Part shown: positions 28,086 to 37,099 of the stretch, in pieces | How positions within the stretch are numbered: position 1 is the stretch's first letter | How the letters are laid out: each line of letters starts with the position of its first letter | DNA from: Solilutibacter pythonis | GTDB lineage: Bacteria > Pseudomonadota > Gammaproteobacteria > Xanthomonadales > Xanthomonadaceae | NCBI RefSeq assembly: GCF_003697345.1 | Contig: NZ_RFLY01000004.1 | Coordinates: 1 to 64,000 of the forward strand | Length of the DNA stretch: 64,000 bases | Direction: 5' to 3' | The notes under the pieces: model-generated | The model's database searches: none | What the model was told of the DNA's origin: nothing | Seen by the model: the letters and a program-made list of their open reading frames with translations, nothing else | Translations under genes and position numbers: made by a program

Positions 28086-30323
28086 TCAGTACAGATCCAC
28101 CGGATCCACGTCCAGCGACCAACGCGATTTTCGCGCCTCGGGCAGGCCGTAAAGCTGCGGGACGACCGCCTCCAGCACGCGGTGCAGTTCGTCGCGCCGG
28201 GGCGAAAGCAGCACCAGTTGCGCGCGCTGATAACCCGCGCGGCGCGGATGCGGGGCGGGCAGCGGGCCATGCAGCGCCAGCACCGGGCCATCGGCGGGGA
28301 AAGATGACGCCGATGCGCCGATGGCGGCCTGTAGCAACGATTTCGCCGCGCGCAGCAATTGCATCGGCGAATCGGCGTGCTTCGCCTCCGCGCGCAGCAC
28401 GGCGATGTGGGCGAAGGGCGGAAAGCCGGCGGCCTGGCGCGCCTCCCGCTCGGTCTCGGCGAACGCGTGATAACCGCCGTGGATCAGTGTCCGCAGCAAA
28501 GGATGCTCGGGGTGATGCGTCTGCAACAGCACCTCGCCCGGTCTGTCGGCGCGGCCGGCGCGGCCGGCGACCTGGATCAGCAACTGCGCGAGTTTTTCGC
28601 CGCCGCGGAAATCGGCCGAATAAAGTCCTTCATCGATGCCGGCCACGGCGACCAGCGTCAGATTGGGCAGATCGTGGCCCTTGGCCAGCATCTGGGTGCC
28701 GATCAGGATGCCGGGGCGCTCGCCAAGCGCATCGAAGTGTTTCTGCAAGGCGTCACGGCCCTGGGTGCTGCCCCGGTCGATGCGGATCACCGGCACGTTG
28801 GCGAAGGCGTCGGCAAGGTATTCCTCGATCCGCTCGGTGCCGTTGCCCTGGGGTTGCAGCGCCATACTGGCGCAGTCCGGGCAGGCCGGCGGCGCGGCGC
28901 GGCGGTGGCCGCAGTGGTGGCAATGCAGGCGGCGGCCGTGGGCATGCACGGTCATCGGCGTGGATCGCTCGGGCGTGCTGCAACGCGAGCAATGCGCGCT
29001 CCAGCCGCAATCGTGGCAAAGCAGCACCGGCGCATAGCCGCGACGGTTGCGAAACACCAGCACCTGGCCGCCGGCATCGAGCGCGCGGCGGATGGCTTCC
29101 ACCACCTCCGGCGACAACCCGGCCCGCAACGGGCGTTTGCGCACGTCGATCACGCGCACCGTGGGCGGTTGCGCCGCGCCGGCGCGCTTGTCCAGGCGCA
29201 AGCGGGTGTAACGCCCCAGTTCGGCGTTGTGCAGCGATTCCAGCGAAGGCGTGGCGCTGCCCAGCACGATCGGCGAATCCAGCCGCTTGGCCCGCACCAG
29301 GGCGAAATCGCGGGCGTGGTAGCGGATGCCGTCGAACTGTTTGTAGCTGCCATCGTGCTCCTCGTCGACCACCACGAGGCCGGCCTCCGGCAACGGTACG
29401 AACACCGCCGAGCGGGTGCCGACGATCACGCGCGCCGCGCCGCGCGCCGCCGCCAGCCAAGTCCTGGCGCGCTCGCCATCGTTGAGCCCCGAATGCAGCG
29501 CATGCACCGGCACGCCCAGCCGGCGCTGGAAGCGCGCGAGCATCGCGGGCGTCAGGCCGATTTCCGGCACCAGCACCAGCGCCTGCCGGCCGCGCGCGAG
29601 GCAGGCGGCGATCGCCTCCAGATACACCTCGGTCTTGCCGCTGCCGGTGACGCCATCGAGCAGAAAGGCGGCGAAGCCCTCGGCGGCGATCAGCGCATCG
29701 GCGGCGGCGCGCTGGGCCGGGTTGAGCGGCGGCCCCGGCCGGGCGGCCGCGCGCGCGCGGTCAGCCGTTTCATCGGCCTCCCGCACAACCAGACCACGCT
29801 TCTCCAGCGCGCGCATCGGGGCGCGCCAGCCGGGGTGAAGGTCGTCCAGCAAGGTTTCCGCAAGGCCGGCGCCGGCATGCCGCGAGAGGTATTCGGCCAG
29901 CGTCTTCGGCCGGCCGGCGCGTAGCGCGGGCAAGGCGGTGCGTCCGGCCTCGCTCAGGCGCCAGGCGTGAGCGATGGTCTCCGGCAACGGGTCGCCACGG
30001 CGCAGGGCGGCGGGCAGCGCGGTCGCCAGCACCTCGCCCAGCGGCGCATGCAGATAGCCGGCCAGCCAGTGCAGCGAGCGCGGCAATTCGCCGGTCAGCA
30101 GCGGGCCGGGATCGAGAAAGCCGATGGCCTCGCGCAGCGCAGCTTCGCCCTCGCCCGGTCCGAGGGCGGCCACCATTCCGACCAGTTCGCGCGCGCCGAA
30201 GGGTACCCGCAGGCGCCGGCCGACATCCCCCGGGCCGGGGCGGTGGCCGGGCGGCGGCGCATAGTCGAACAACCGCGGCAACGGCACCGGCAGGGCCACC
30301 TTGAGCGTGGGAAAGTCGGGCAT
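28086..30323 (-). CDS. priA: Primosomal helicase PriA
   Basis: 745 residues from ATG 30323. N-terminal 3'-DNA-binding domain (LKVALPVPLPRLFDY), Walker A DGVTGSGKTEVYLEAI near residue 225, DEEH box (VVDEEHDGSYKQ), and zinc-binding cysteine pairs in CHDCGWSAHCSRC and HCHHCGHR segments around residues 440-480. Reloads the replisome at stalled or collapsed forks. The -10 TACAAT ends eight bases before the ATG. It diverges from the sigma-like gene across the DnaA-box region. Confidence 0.96.
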   Translation of the reverse strand: MPDFPTLKVALPVPLPRLFDYAPPPGHRPGPGDVGRRLRVPFGARELVGMVAALGPGEGEAALREAIGFLDPGPLLTGELPRSLHWLAGYLHAPLGEVLATALPAALRRGDPLPETIAHAWRLSEAGRTALPALRAGRPKTLAEYLSRHAGAGLAETLLDDLHPGWRAPMRALEKRGLVVREADETADRARAAARPGPPLNPAQRAAADALIAAEGFAAFLLDGVTGSGKTEVYLEAIAACLARGRQALVLVPEIGLTPAMLARFQRRLGVPVHALHSGLNDGERARTWLAAARGAARVIVGTRSAVFVPLPEAGLVVVDEEHDGSYKQFDGIRYHARDFALVRAKRLDSPIVLGSATPSLESLHNAELGRYTRLRLDKRAGAAQPPTVRVIDVRKRPLRAGLSPEVVEAIRRALDAGGQVLVFRNRRGYAPVLLCHDCGWSAHCSRCSTPERSTPMTVHAHGRRLHCHHCGHRRAAPPACPDCASMALQPQGNGTERIEEYLADAFANVPVIRIDRGSTQGRDALQKHFDALGERPGILIGTQMLAKGHDLPNLTLVAVAGIDEGLYSADFRGGEKLAQLLIQVAGRAGRADRPGEVLLQTHHPEHPLLRTLIHGGYHAFAETEREARQAAGFPPFAHIAVLRAEAKHADSPMQLLRAAKSLLQAAIGASASSFPADGPVLALHGPLPAPHPRRAGYQRAQLVLLSPRRDELHRVLEAVVPQLYGLPEARKSRWSLDVDPVDLY

Positions 30324-30330
30324 GGCGGCG

Positions 30331-30336
30331 ATTGTA
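30331..30336 (-). promoter_or_regulatory. -10 hexamer TACAAT of priA (minus strand); predicted leaderless
   Basis: Reads ATTGTA on the plus strand. It ends eight bases before the priA ATG, with no Shine-Dalgarno sequence between. Confidence 0.5.
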
Positions 30337-30452
30337 GGCGCTGGCGAAGCGACGCCCACGGCCGGACGGGCGCGGGGGCGAGTTGCGTCGGGAAGTTCCC
30401 CCACCGGCTCATCAATCTTCCGCAAGTGATTGTTGGGCAAGGGGAAAGGCGC

Positions 30453-30475
30453 TTATCCACACAAGCTGTGGATAA
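30453..30475. promoter_or_regulatory. Two perfect DnaA boxes as an inverted pair
   Basis: TTATCCACA (30453-30461) and its complement TGTGGATAA (30467-30475) are separated by five bases. Both match the strong DnaA consensus TTATNCACA. A weaker box, TTGTGCACA on the minus strand, lies at 30657-30665. AT-rich DNA suitable for unwinding lies between. Confidence 0.7.
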
Positions 30476-30730
30476 CTCTGTGAGTAGCGCAAGCTGAACA
30501 GCGTCATTGCGTAGTGATTCAAGGGGCAAAGGGGGATTGGCGAAAAAATAGCCAACATATGTTTTTTCTTTTAAATCACATACTTGGCCGTGGAACACGC
30601 ATGAAACATGGCTGAATCGACGGCCGCGCGCCGCAACGTGACGAATTTTTGAAGCCTGTGCACAAAGCCGCCCGAAAGGCTTGCGTTCGCCATCGAATTG
30701 TGCGGGGTGCGGGTATCCCGGCGGGGCCGC

Positions 30731-30736
30731 TATCAT
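30731..30736 (+). promoter_or_regulatory. -10 hexamer TATCAT of the sigma-like gene
   Basis: The hexamer ends nine bases before the ATG at 30745, so the mRNA would be leaderless or nearly so. Confidence 0.4.
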
Positions 30737-30744
30737 CGCCGCCG

Positions 30745-31662
30745 ATGCCCGTCCCGCCATCCGACGCCCCGCCTTGCCCGCACCGGCCAGACATCCATGC
30801 GCTGGCGCGATCGCTGGCGCTGTTCGTGACGCAGGTGTCGGGCCATGCCGCGCTTGGCGAGCGCATGGCCGCACGCGCGCTGGCCACGGCGATGCCCGAC
30901 GCCGGGCGGGAGCCCCCGCCCCATGCGCTGGCCTTGCGCGCCTGGCGGGCGACGCTCGACCTGCCGGGCCCGCCCATCGCCCCAGCCCCGCCGGCATCCG
31001 CGCTGCCGGAGCTGCCGCCCGGCCTACGCACCTTCGCCCTGCTTTGGCTATTATCGGACATGAGCGCACCGGAACTGGCGGCGATGCTGCGGCTGCCCCC
31101 CGCCCGCTGCCGCGCCGCAATGGCCCGGATCGACACCGTGCTGGGCGGCGCGGCACGGCGCGAAGCCTGCCGCACCGATCTGCAAGCGCAAACCCGACGC
31201 TGGCCAATGGCGCGCGGCACCGGCATCGTCGGCGGGCCGGCCGCGCCCGGCGCATCGCCGGAATCGGACGTGCGCGCCCGGGCACAGGGGCCGATGCCGC
31301 GCGCCGCGCGCATCGCGCTGGGCGTCGTCGCCAGCCTGACGCTGCTGGCGTTCTCGGCCACCTGGTGGCTGCCGGAGACATGGCGGGACGACGCTGACGA
31401 ACCACGCATCCACACCCGCCCCCTGCCCGCCGCCGCCGCGCCGGCCTCCCGCTTCGATACCGCCGCGGCCATCGCCCTCCATCCCGACCACGAACTGCTG
31501 AACCTCCCCGATGCCGATGCGCGCATCGCCCGGGAGAGCGCTTTCTACGCCTGGTATCAGGCCGAACGGCTCGGCATCTCCAGCTACGAGCCGCCGACGC
31601 CCACCGCCGAGAAACCCGAAGGCGCGGCCACCGGCCTGCCGGAGCCGATCGATGCCCCCTGA
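30745..31662 (+). CDS. Membrane protein with a sigma-region-4-like helix-turn-helix
   Basis: 305 residues from ATG 30745. Residues about 85-135 (LPPGLRTFALLWLLSDMS, then APELAAMLRLPPARCRAAMARI) resemble region 4.2 of ECF sigma factors, but no region 2 is present. A membrane helix (IALGVVASLTLLAFSATWWL) lies near residue 195. The C-terminal part, ending about residue 305, is Pro/Ala-rich with a charged motif DHELLNLPDADARIARESAFY. It overlaps the DUF3106 gene by 11 bases. This looks like a fused sigma-like and anti-sigma-like membrane regulator. Function unknown. Confidence 0.7.
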   Translation: MPVPPSDAPPCPHRPDIHALARSLALFVTQVSGHAALGERMAARALATAMPDAGREPPPHALALRAWRATLDLPGPPIAPAPPASALPELPPGLRTFALLWLLSDMSAPELAAMLRLPPARCRAAMARIDTVLGGAARREACRTDLQAQTRRWPMARGTGIVGGPAAPGASPESDVRARAQGPMPRAARIALGVVASLTLLAFSATWWLPETWRDDADEPRIHTRPLPAAAAPASRFDTAAAIALHPDHELLNLPDADARIARESAFYAWYQAERLGISSYEPPTPTAEKPEGAATGLPEPIDAP

Positions 31663-32206
31663 AGCGATCCACCGCCGTCGCTGGCCACTGTGGCTGGCCG
31701 TGCTGGCCCTCCTGTCGCCCGCCACGGCGGCGGCGCCTCAAGGGCAAAAAGACCTGGCGGCACGCATCGCCGCCTGGCAGGCGCTGACGCCACAAGCGCG
31801 CCGCGAGGCCCGGATGGAAATACAAGCCTGGCGGCGATTGCCGGCGCAACGACAAGCCCAACTGCGCGATGCCGCCGCCGCGTTCGCCGCCCTGCCCGCG
31901 GAGGAACAGACCGCCCTGCGCGCCCGTTTCGCCGCATTGCCGGCCGATGAACGCCACGGCTGGCGGCTCGGCCCGGCGCTGGGGCCTTGGTATCCGCGCC
32001 TGCAACCCCTGCTGGGTTGGGTACCGGAGGCCGAACGCACGGCGCTCCTCAAGGTATTGCACGACATGCCGCCACAAGAACTGGAAGTGCTCTCGCGCCT
32101 GGCCTTCTCCACGCCGCCCGCCAAGCGCGATGCCCTACGCATCCACCTCCTCCGCCAACCGGCCGGCGAGCGCCTGCATTGGCTGCGGGCCCGGTTGGAA
32201 GACTGA
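31652..32206 (+). CDS. Secreted DUF3106 family protein
   Basis: 184 residues with a signal peptide ending at ATAAA. The mature protein carries the repeated DUF3106 pattern: WQALTPQARREARMEIQAWRRLPAQRQ and LPAEEQTALRARFAALPADER style repeats of about 20 residues. Function is unknown. The ATG overlaps the preceding stop by 11 bases, and the pairing with the sigma-like membrane protein suggests a periplasmic partner of that regulator. Confidence 0.8.
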   Translation: MPPEAIHRRRWPLWLAVLALLSPATAAAPQGQKDLAARIAAWQALTPQARREARMEIQAWRRLPAQRQAQLRDAAAAFAALPAEEQTALRARFAALPADERHGWRLGPALGPWYPRLQPLLGWVPEAERTALLKVLHDMPPQELEVLSRLAFSTPPAKRDALRIHLLRQPAGERLHWLRARLED

Positions 32207-32207
32207 C

Positions 32208-32525
32208 TCAGCCCGGCAAAACCCTCAGCACCCGCCGCGTGGCGCGTAAGCGGCCGCCGAAACGCGCAGTGCCCGCCTCGCGCATCCGCGCGGCGTGCCG
32301 GTCGAAGTAATCGCGCAGCGCATCCGCATCGCGCAAGCGATAACGCACCGAAAGCGCCACTTCGCCGGGCGCGGACGCGGGCTCGACCATCTCGCCCACA
32401 TCGGCCGTGGATAAACCGGGCAGGGCGAGCATCTCGCCGACGTGCGTCGGCGGCCAGGCGCGGAACTCTCCGGCGATGGCCGCCTCGATGCGGAAATTCA
32501 CCTCGTAGACGACCGGCGCGCTCAT
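32208..32525 (-). CDS. DUF4286 family protein
   Basis: 105 residues. The start MSAPVVYEVNFRIEA and the segment HVGEMLALPGLSTADV match the DUF4286 family, small ferredoxin-like-fold proteins of unknown function. The ATG overlaps the stop of the DUF3667 remnant (32522-32525, ATGA), so it was probably translationally coupled to it. It ends one base from the convergent DUF3106 gene. If the upstream gene is broken, this one may depend on its own initiation. Confidence 0.8.
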   Translation of the reverse strand: MSAPVVYEVNFRIEAAIAGEFRAWPPTHVGEMLALPGLSTADVGEMVEPASAPGEVALSVRYRLRDADALRDYFDRHAARMREAGTARFGGRLRATRRVLRVLPG

Positions 32526-33690
32526 TTCAGGAACACCGTGACCAGCGCCACCAGCGCGACCAACCCGACCAGGATCGAATACACGAAACCGATCGCGAGG
32601 AATGTCGGCGCCGTCAGCCACCACGGCTGGCGATACACCCGCCACTGGGTGGCCAAGAGCCAGACCACGCCCCCCGCCGTCCCGGCCAGTCGGGCGATTT
32701 CGTTCAACCTCGCCAGCCAGCCCCAATGCGTCCATTGCGCCAGCAGCGCGCGCGACAGCATTACCGTGGCCGCCAGCAGCAGGAAGGGATGGCTGTAGAG
32801 CGCCACCACCAGATGCTCCAGGTATTTCCACGGGGCGAACGGATAAGCCAGCCGCAGCAGCAGCGCGAACGCCGGCACCAGGAAGAACAACGCGGTGGGA
32901 ATAGCCGAAAGCCAGGCATCGGTGAGCTTCTCCGGCGCGCTCGCCAGCGATTTCACGTTCGCCAGCGCGCGCGGCGCGGCCCGGTGGTTGAGCCAGCCGT
33001 TGACGAACGCCGGCGCGCCGGGAATCACCAGCGGGTCGGTCGGCGCATGCCAGGGCTTGCCGTCGATTTCGAAAGGCCGGTCGAACGGTACCGGGGCGCT
33101 TCGCCGCGCTCCCGCACCGCGCGGATTTCCGCGACGCGCTGGTCGGCGCGCCGGCGGATGCGCGATTCGGCCTCCAGCAACGCGCCTTCGGCGGCGCGCC
33201 ATTCGCCCGCCGCGTCCCCCGCCGTATCCGCCCGCGATGCCGGCCGGACGCTCTCCAGCGCCTTCGCGATCCGTGCCACTTCCCGGCACGCAGGCGCTCG
33301 ACATCGGCCTCGGTGCGGGCGGCCTCGATACTGCCCGATCCCGGACGCAGCACGCTCCCGCGATCGACCTGATGCGCCAGGAAGATGGTGAACAGCGACA
33401 GGATCACGAAGATCCGCAAGGGCGGCAGGTAACGCACGCGCTTGCCTCCGAGATAGGCGTTGACGACCCGTCCCGGCACGCAGAGATCGCGCAGGTGCGG
33501 AAGACCCACCCGTCGAGATGCCAGAACGATTCGAACACCTCTTCCACCGCGTGGCCGGGATGCTTCAGCGGGTTGTGCGCGGATTGCCCGCAAACGTGGC
33601 GATACGGGCCGACCGTCGGCGTGCCGCAGTTGTCGCGAATGCTTGTCTGGCGTGTCCCGCTTATCGCCCGTCGCCATGCGTCCCGCGCCG
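32522..33690 (-). pseudogene. DUF3667 family membrane protein, disrupted by several frameshifts
   Basis: Recognisable DUF3667 sequence runs through three minus-strand frames. DNCGTPTVGPYRHVCGQ and the following FESFWHLDGWVFRT (about 33510-33630) lie in one frame. LRDLCVPGRVVNAYLGG and RVRYLPPLRIFVILSLF (about 33370-33510) are in another. The coiled-coil VARIAKALESV...RIRRRADQRVAEI (about 33120-33290) is in a third. FDRPFEIDGKPWH to the end (32522-33100), with the membrane helices, returns to a further shift. At least three single-base losses in short C-runs explain this. The zinc-ribbon cysteines are also reduced. The total length, about 390 codons, is normal. Sequencing error is an alternative. 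Confidence 0.75.
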
Positions 33691-33714
33691 GGGACTCAGT
33701 AAGATAGCGGCCCG

Positions 33715-33738
33715 AGCGACGGCCGACGTCGCTTTTTT
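33715..33738 (+). terminator. Hairpin with T6 tail in the leader region of the MATE gene
   Basis: AGCGACG (33715-33721), loop GCCGA, CGTCGCT (33727-33733), then T to 33738. No plus-strand gene ends just upstream, and a TAAGAT (33700-33705) could be the MATE promoter. It would then act as an attenuator of the gene that starts 22 bases further on. Confidence 0.6.
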
Positions 33739-33759
33739 CTTTCGCCAGGTTTCCTCGCC

Positions 33760-35106
33760 ATGTCCGCCCCGCCGCCTTTCCGCCATGAGATCGCCCGCAG
33801 CGCGCGCCTGGCCGCGCCGCTGGCGGCCGGGCACCTGGCGACCGGGATGATCGGGCTGGTCGACAGCATGATCGCCGGCCACCACGGCACCGCCACGCTG
33901 GCCGCGGTCTCGGTGGGCACGGCGATGTTCTGGCTGCCGATGATGATCCCGATGGGCACGCTGATGGCGCTGCCGCCCTCGGTCTCCCAGCTCGACGGCG
34001 CCGGTCGCCGCGACGAGATCGCGCCGCTGTTCCGCCAGGCGCTGTGGCTGGCGGCGCTCTTGGGCGCGCTGATGTGGCTCCTCATCACCCTGTTGCCGCT
34101 GGCGCTGGCGCCGTTTGGCATCACCGAGACGATCCGCCCGGGCGCGACCGCCTTCCTGCACGGGATTCGCTGGGGCGTGCCGGCGCTGACGCTCTACCTC
34201 GCCATGCGCTACCTCTGCGACGGCCTGCACTGGTCGCTGCCGACCATGCTGTTCGGCCTCGGCGGCCTGCTGGTGCTGGCGCCGATGGGCTACGTGCTGG
34301 CGTTCGGCAGGCTCGGCTTCCCGGAAATGGGCGCGGGCGGCCTGGGCATCGCCTCGGCCCTGATGATGTGGGCGCAAGCGCTGGGCTTCGCGCTGTATCT
34401 CGCCACCTCCGGGCGGATGGCCGGGCTGCGCCTGTTCGGACACCTGGAAGGCCCCTCGCCGGCGGCGCTGTGCTCGCTGTTGAAGACCGGCCTGCCGATC
34501 GGCGTCACCGTGGCGATGGAAGGCAGCCTGTTCATCGTCACCGCGCTCCTCATCGGGCGGATCGGCGAAATCGAAGCCGCCGCGCACCAGATCGCCATCA
34601 ACGTCGCCAGCCTGTGCTTCATGATTCCATTCGGTATCGCCGAGGCCACCACGGTGCGGGTCGGCAACGCGCTGGGCCGGGGCGATCGCGCGGGCATCCT
34701 GCGCGCCGCCCGGGCCGGGCTGGCGCTGGTGCTGTGCACGCAATTGGTCTCCGGCGTGGCGATGGTGAGCGGCCACGACTTCATCGTCGCCCGCTACACC
34801 CAGGACGCGGCGGTGGCGGCGCTGGCCTCGGCGTTGCTGCTCTACGCCGCCGCCTTCCAGTTCCCGGACGGCATCCAGGTGCTGTCGGCCGGCGCGCTGC
34901 GCGGGCTGAAGGACACCCGCGTACCGATGTTCCTGGCCGCGTTCGCCTACTGGGGCATCGGCATGCCGCTCGGCGCCGGCCTCGGCCTGGCGCTCGGCTG
35001 GGGGCCGAAGGGCATGTGGATCGGCCTGATCGCCGGCCTCGTGGTGGCCTCGGTACTGCTGACCACGCGTTTCGCGCGGAGCGCGCGGCGCTTGCCGATG
35101 CCCTGA
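33760..35106 (+). CDS. MATE family efflux transporter (NorM-like)
   Basis: 448 residues and about 12 membrane helices, in two homologous halves (for example LGVA-type GTAMFWLPMMIPMG and GLPIGVTVAMEGSLFIVTALLIGRIGE). This fits the MATE family of Na+- or H+-driven multidrug exporters. N-terminal RLAAPLAAGHLATGMIGLVDSMIAGH is the typical first helix with the conserved Asp. Substrate unknown. The leader carries a terminator-like hairpin. It precedes sppA by 67 bases. Confidence 0.92.
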   Translation: MSAPPPFRHEIARSARLAAPLAAGHLATGMIGLVDSMIAGHHGTATLAAVSVGTAMFWLPMMIPMGTLMALPPSVSQLDGAGRRDEIAPLFRQALWLAALLGALMWLLITLLPLALAPFGITETIRPGATAFLHGIRWGVPALTLYLAMRYLCDGLHWSLPTMLFGLGGLLVLAPMGYVLAFGRLGFPEMGAGGLGIASALMMWAQALGFALYLATSGRMAGLRLFGHLEGPSPAALCSLLKTGLPIGVTVAMEGSLFIVTALLIGRIGEIEAAAHQIAINVASLCFMIPFGIAEATTVRVGNALGRGDRAGILRAARAGLALVLCTQLVSGVAMVSGHDFIVARYTQDAAVAALASALLLYAAAFQFPDGIQVLSAGALRGLKDTRVPMFLAAFAYWGIGMPLGAGLGLALGWGPKGMWIGLIAGLVVASVLLTTRFARSARRLPMP

Positions 35107-35173
35107 CCTCCGATGCATGCATCGGTCATCCCCTCGCGTTAGTCTGGACACCGTTTCAAGGAGCACGCCCCGC

Positions 35174-37099
35174 ATGAACGCCATTCCACCGCCGCCGCCG
35201 GTCCCCGGCCAGCGCGGCCCGATCACCCGTCTCTTCATCGGCCTGTGGGACGCGATGAACTTCACCCGGCGGTTGATCCTCAACTTCCTTTTCTTCGGCC
35301 TACTGCTACTGCTTCTGATCGTGGTGATGGTGGCGATGATCGGCGGCGGCAAGGCCAGCGTCGTCTCCGAGCGCACGACCCTGGTGCTCGCGCCGATGGG
35401 CCGGCTGGTCGAACAGGACAGCCGCGACGCCCTGACCCGCATGCTGGCCAACGCCAACCTGGATTCCAGCCGCGCCCAGGTGCAATTGCGCGACCTGCTG
35501 ACGGTGATCGACGCGGCCGCCAAGGACAAGAAGATCGAACGCGTACTGCTGGACGTGGACGATTTCTCGCCCGCCGGCTTCGCCGCGCTCAATGAAGTCG
35601 CCGGCGCGCTGCAACGGCTGCGCAAGGCCGGCAAGCAGATCGTCGCGGTCAGCCGCGGCATGAGCCAGTCGCAGTACTACCTGGCCGCGCAGGCCGACGA
35701 AATCTACCTCGACCCCGATGGCTACGGCATCGTACTGGAAGGTCTGTCCGGCTACCGCCCGTACATGCGCGAAGGCTTGCAGGACAAGCTCGGCATCGAT
35801 TTCCACCTGTTCAAGGTGGGCGAATACAAATCCGCCGCCGAACCCTACGTGCGCGATGCCGCCTCGCCCGAAGCCAAGGAAGCCGATCTGTTCTGGATGA
35901 GCGACATCTGGAACCGCTACCTCGCCGAAATCGCCCAGCGCCGCAAACTGGCGCCGGCCACGCTGGCCGCCGGCATCGACGGCATCGCCGCCGGGTTGGA
36001 GGCCGCGCAAGGCGACCTCAACCAGTACGCATTGCGGCAGAAACTGGTCGATGGCCTGAAGACCCGCGAAGAAGTGGAAGCGCTGATGACCGAACGCGGC
36101 GTCGCCGACGACAAGGCCGAAGGCGGCTTCCGCCAGATCGACTTCGCCCAGTACCTGCGCCACGTCTCGCCCAAGCTGCCGGTCGAGGCCGACCCGCGCC
36201 CGCAGGTGGCGGTGGTGGTGGCCGAGGGCGAGATCATGCCGGGCGAACAACCGCGCGGCGCGGTGGGCGGCGAAACCGTCGCCGCCCTACTGCGCGACGC
36301 CCGCGACGACGACAAGATCAAGGCCGTCGTGCTGCGGGTGAACTCGCCGGGCGGCGAGGTCTACGCCTCCGAGCAGATCCGCCGCGAGGTGGCGGCGCTG
36401 AAGAAGGCCGGCAAACCGGTGGTGGTCTCGATGGGCGACGTCGCCGCGTCCGGCGGCTATTGGATCAGCATGAACGCCGAGCGCATCTACGCCGAACCGA
36501 CCACCATCACCGGCTCGATCGGCATCTTCGGCCTGATCCCCAACTTCACCCGCACGCTGGACAAACTCGGCGTACACACCGACGGCGTCGGCACCACTCG
36601 CATCGCCGGCAGCTTCGACCCCACCCGCCCGCTCGACCCCGAGGCCGGCAAGCTGATCCAATCGATCATCGACAAGGGCTACCGCGATTTCACCGGCAAA
36701 GTCGCCGCCGCGCGCGGCAAGCCGGTGGCCGATGTCGATGCGGTCGCCCGCGGCCGCGTCTGGAGCGGCGCGCAGGCGAGGGAACGCGGCCTGGTGGACG
36801 AATTCGGCGGCGTGCGCGATGCCATCGCCGATGCCGCCAAACGCGTCAAGCTCGACGAAGGCAAATACCTGGTGCGCTACGTCGAAGAGCCGATACCGCC
36901 ATTCGACGCCTTCATCGGCAACCTGATGCAAGGCCGCGCCGGGATGACCCTGCTGCAAGAATCGCCATGGCTGCGCGGCGTGCTGGGGCTGGCCGAACCC
37001 CGGTTGGCCGAGCCGCTGCGCTTCCTCGAAGCACAGGCGCGTGATCGCGACGGCCCACGCATCCGCGCCGCGGCTCACTGCTTCTGCGCGCCCCGATGA
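35174..37099 (+). CDS. sppA: Signal peptide peptidase SppA, 67-kDa type
   Basis: 641 residues from ATG 35174, supported by AAGGAG. An N-terminal membrane anchor (residues 37-59) precedes two tandem S49 protease domains. The catalytic Lys is in VGEYKSAAEPYVRDA (about residue 218) and the catalytic Ser in GDVAASGGYWISM (about residue 427), the split Ser/Lys dyad of SppA. It degrades cleaved signal peptides in the inner membrane. The last ten codons (AAAHCFCAPR) are encoded by the first copy of the tandem repeat that follows, so the native C-terminus may have been replaced. Confidence 0.93.
   Translation: MNAIPPPPPVPGQRGPITRLFIGLWDAMNFTRRLILNFLFFGLLLLLLIVVMVAMIGGGKASVVSERTTLVLAPMGRLVEQDSRDALTRMLANANLDSSRAQVQLRDLLTVIDAAAKDKKIERVLLDVDDFSPAGFAALNEVAGALQRLRKAGKQIVAVSRGMSQSQYYLAAQADEIYLDPDGYGIVLEGLSGYRPYMREGLQDKLGIDFHLFKVGEYKSAAEPYVRDAASPEAKEADLFWMSDIWNRYLAEIAQRRKLAPATLAAGIDGIAAGLEAAQGDLNQYALRQKLVDGLKTREEVEALMTERGVADDKAEGGFRQIDFAQYLRHVSPKLPVEADPRPQVAVVVAEGEIMPGEQPRGAVGGETVAALLRDARDDDKIKAVVLRVNSPGGEVYASEQIRREVAALKKAGKPVVVSMGDVAASGGYWISMNAERIYAEPTTITGSIGIFGLIPNFTRTLDKLGVHTDGVGTTRIAGSFDPTRPLDPEAGKLIQSIIDKGYRDFTGKVAAARGKPVADVDAVARGRVWSGAQARERGLVDEFGGVRDAIADAAKRVKLDEGKYLVRYVEEPIPPFDAFIGNLMQGRAGMTLLQESPWLRGVLGLAEPRLAEPLRFLEAQARDRDGPRIRAAAHCFCAPR

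Larger units (their letters stand above)
30324..30744. other. 421-bp intergenic region with DnaA-box palindrome and AT-rich stretch
   Basis: The longest non-coding stretch in this part of the window, between divergent priA and a sigma-like gene. It contains the DnaA-box pair, an AT-rich stretch at 30540-30600 unlike anything nearby (runs of A6 and T6, and CATATG), and the two -10 hexamers at its ends. No ORF with convincing start was found. Confidence 0.6.
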
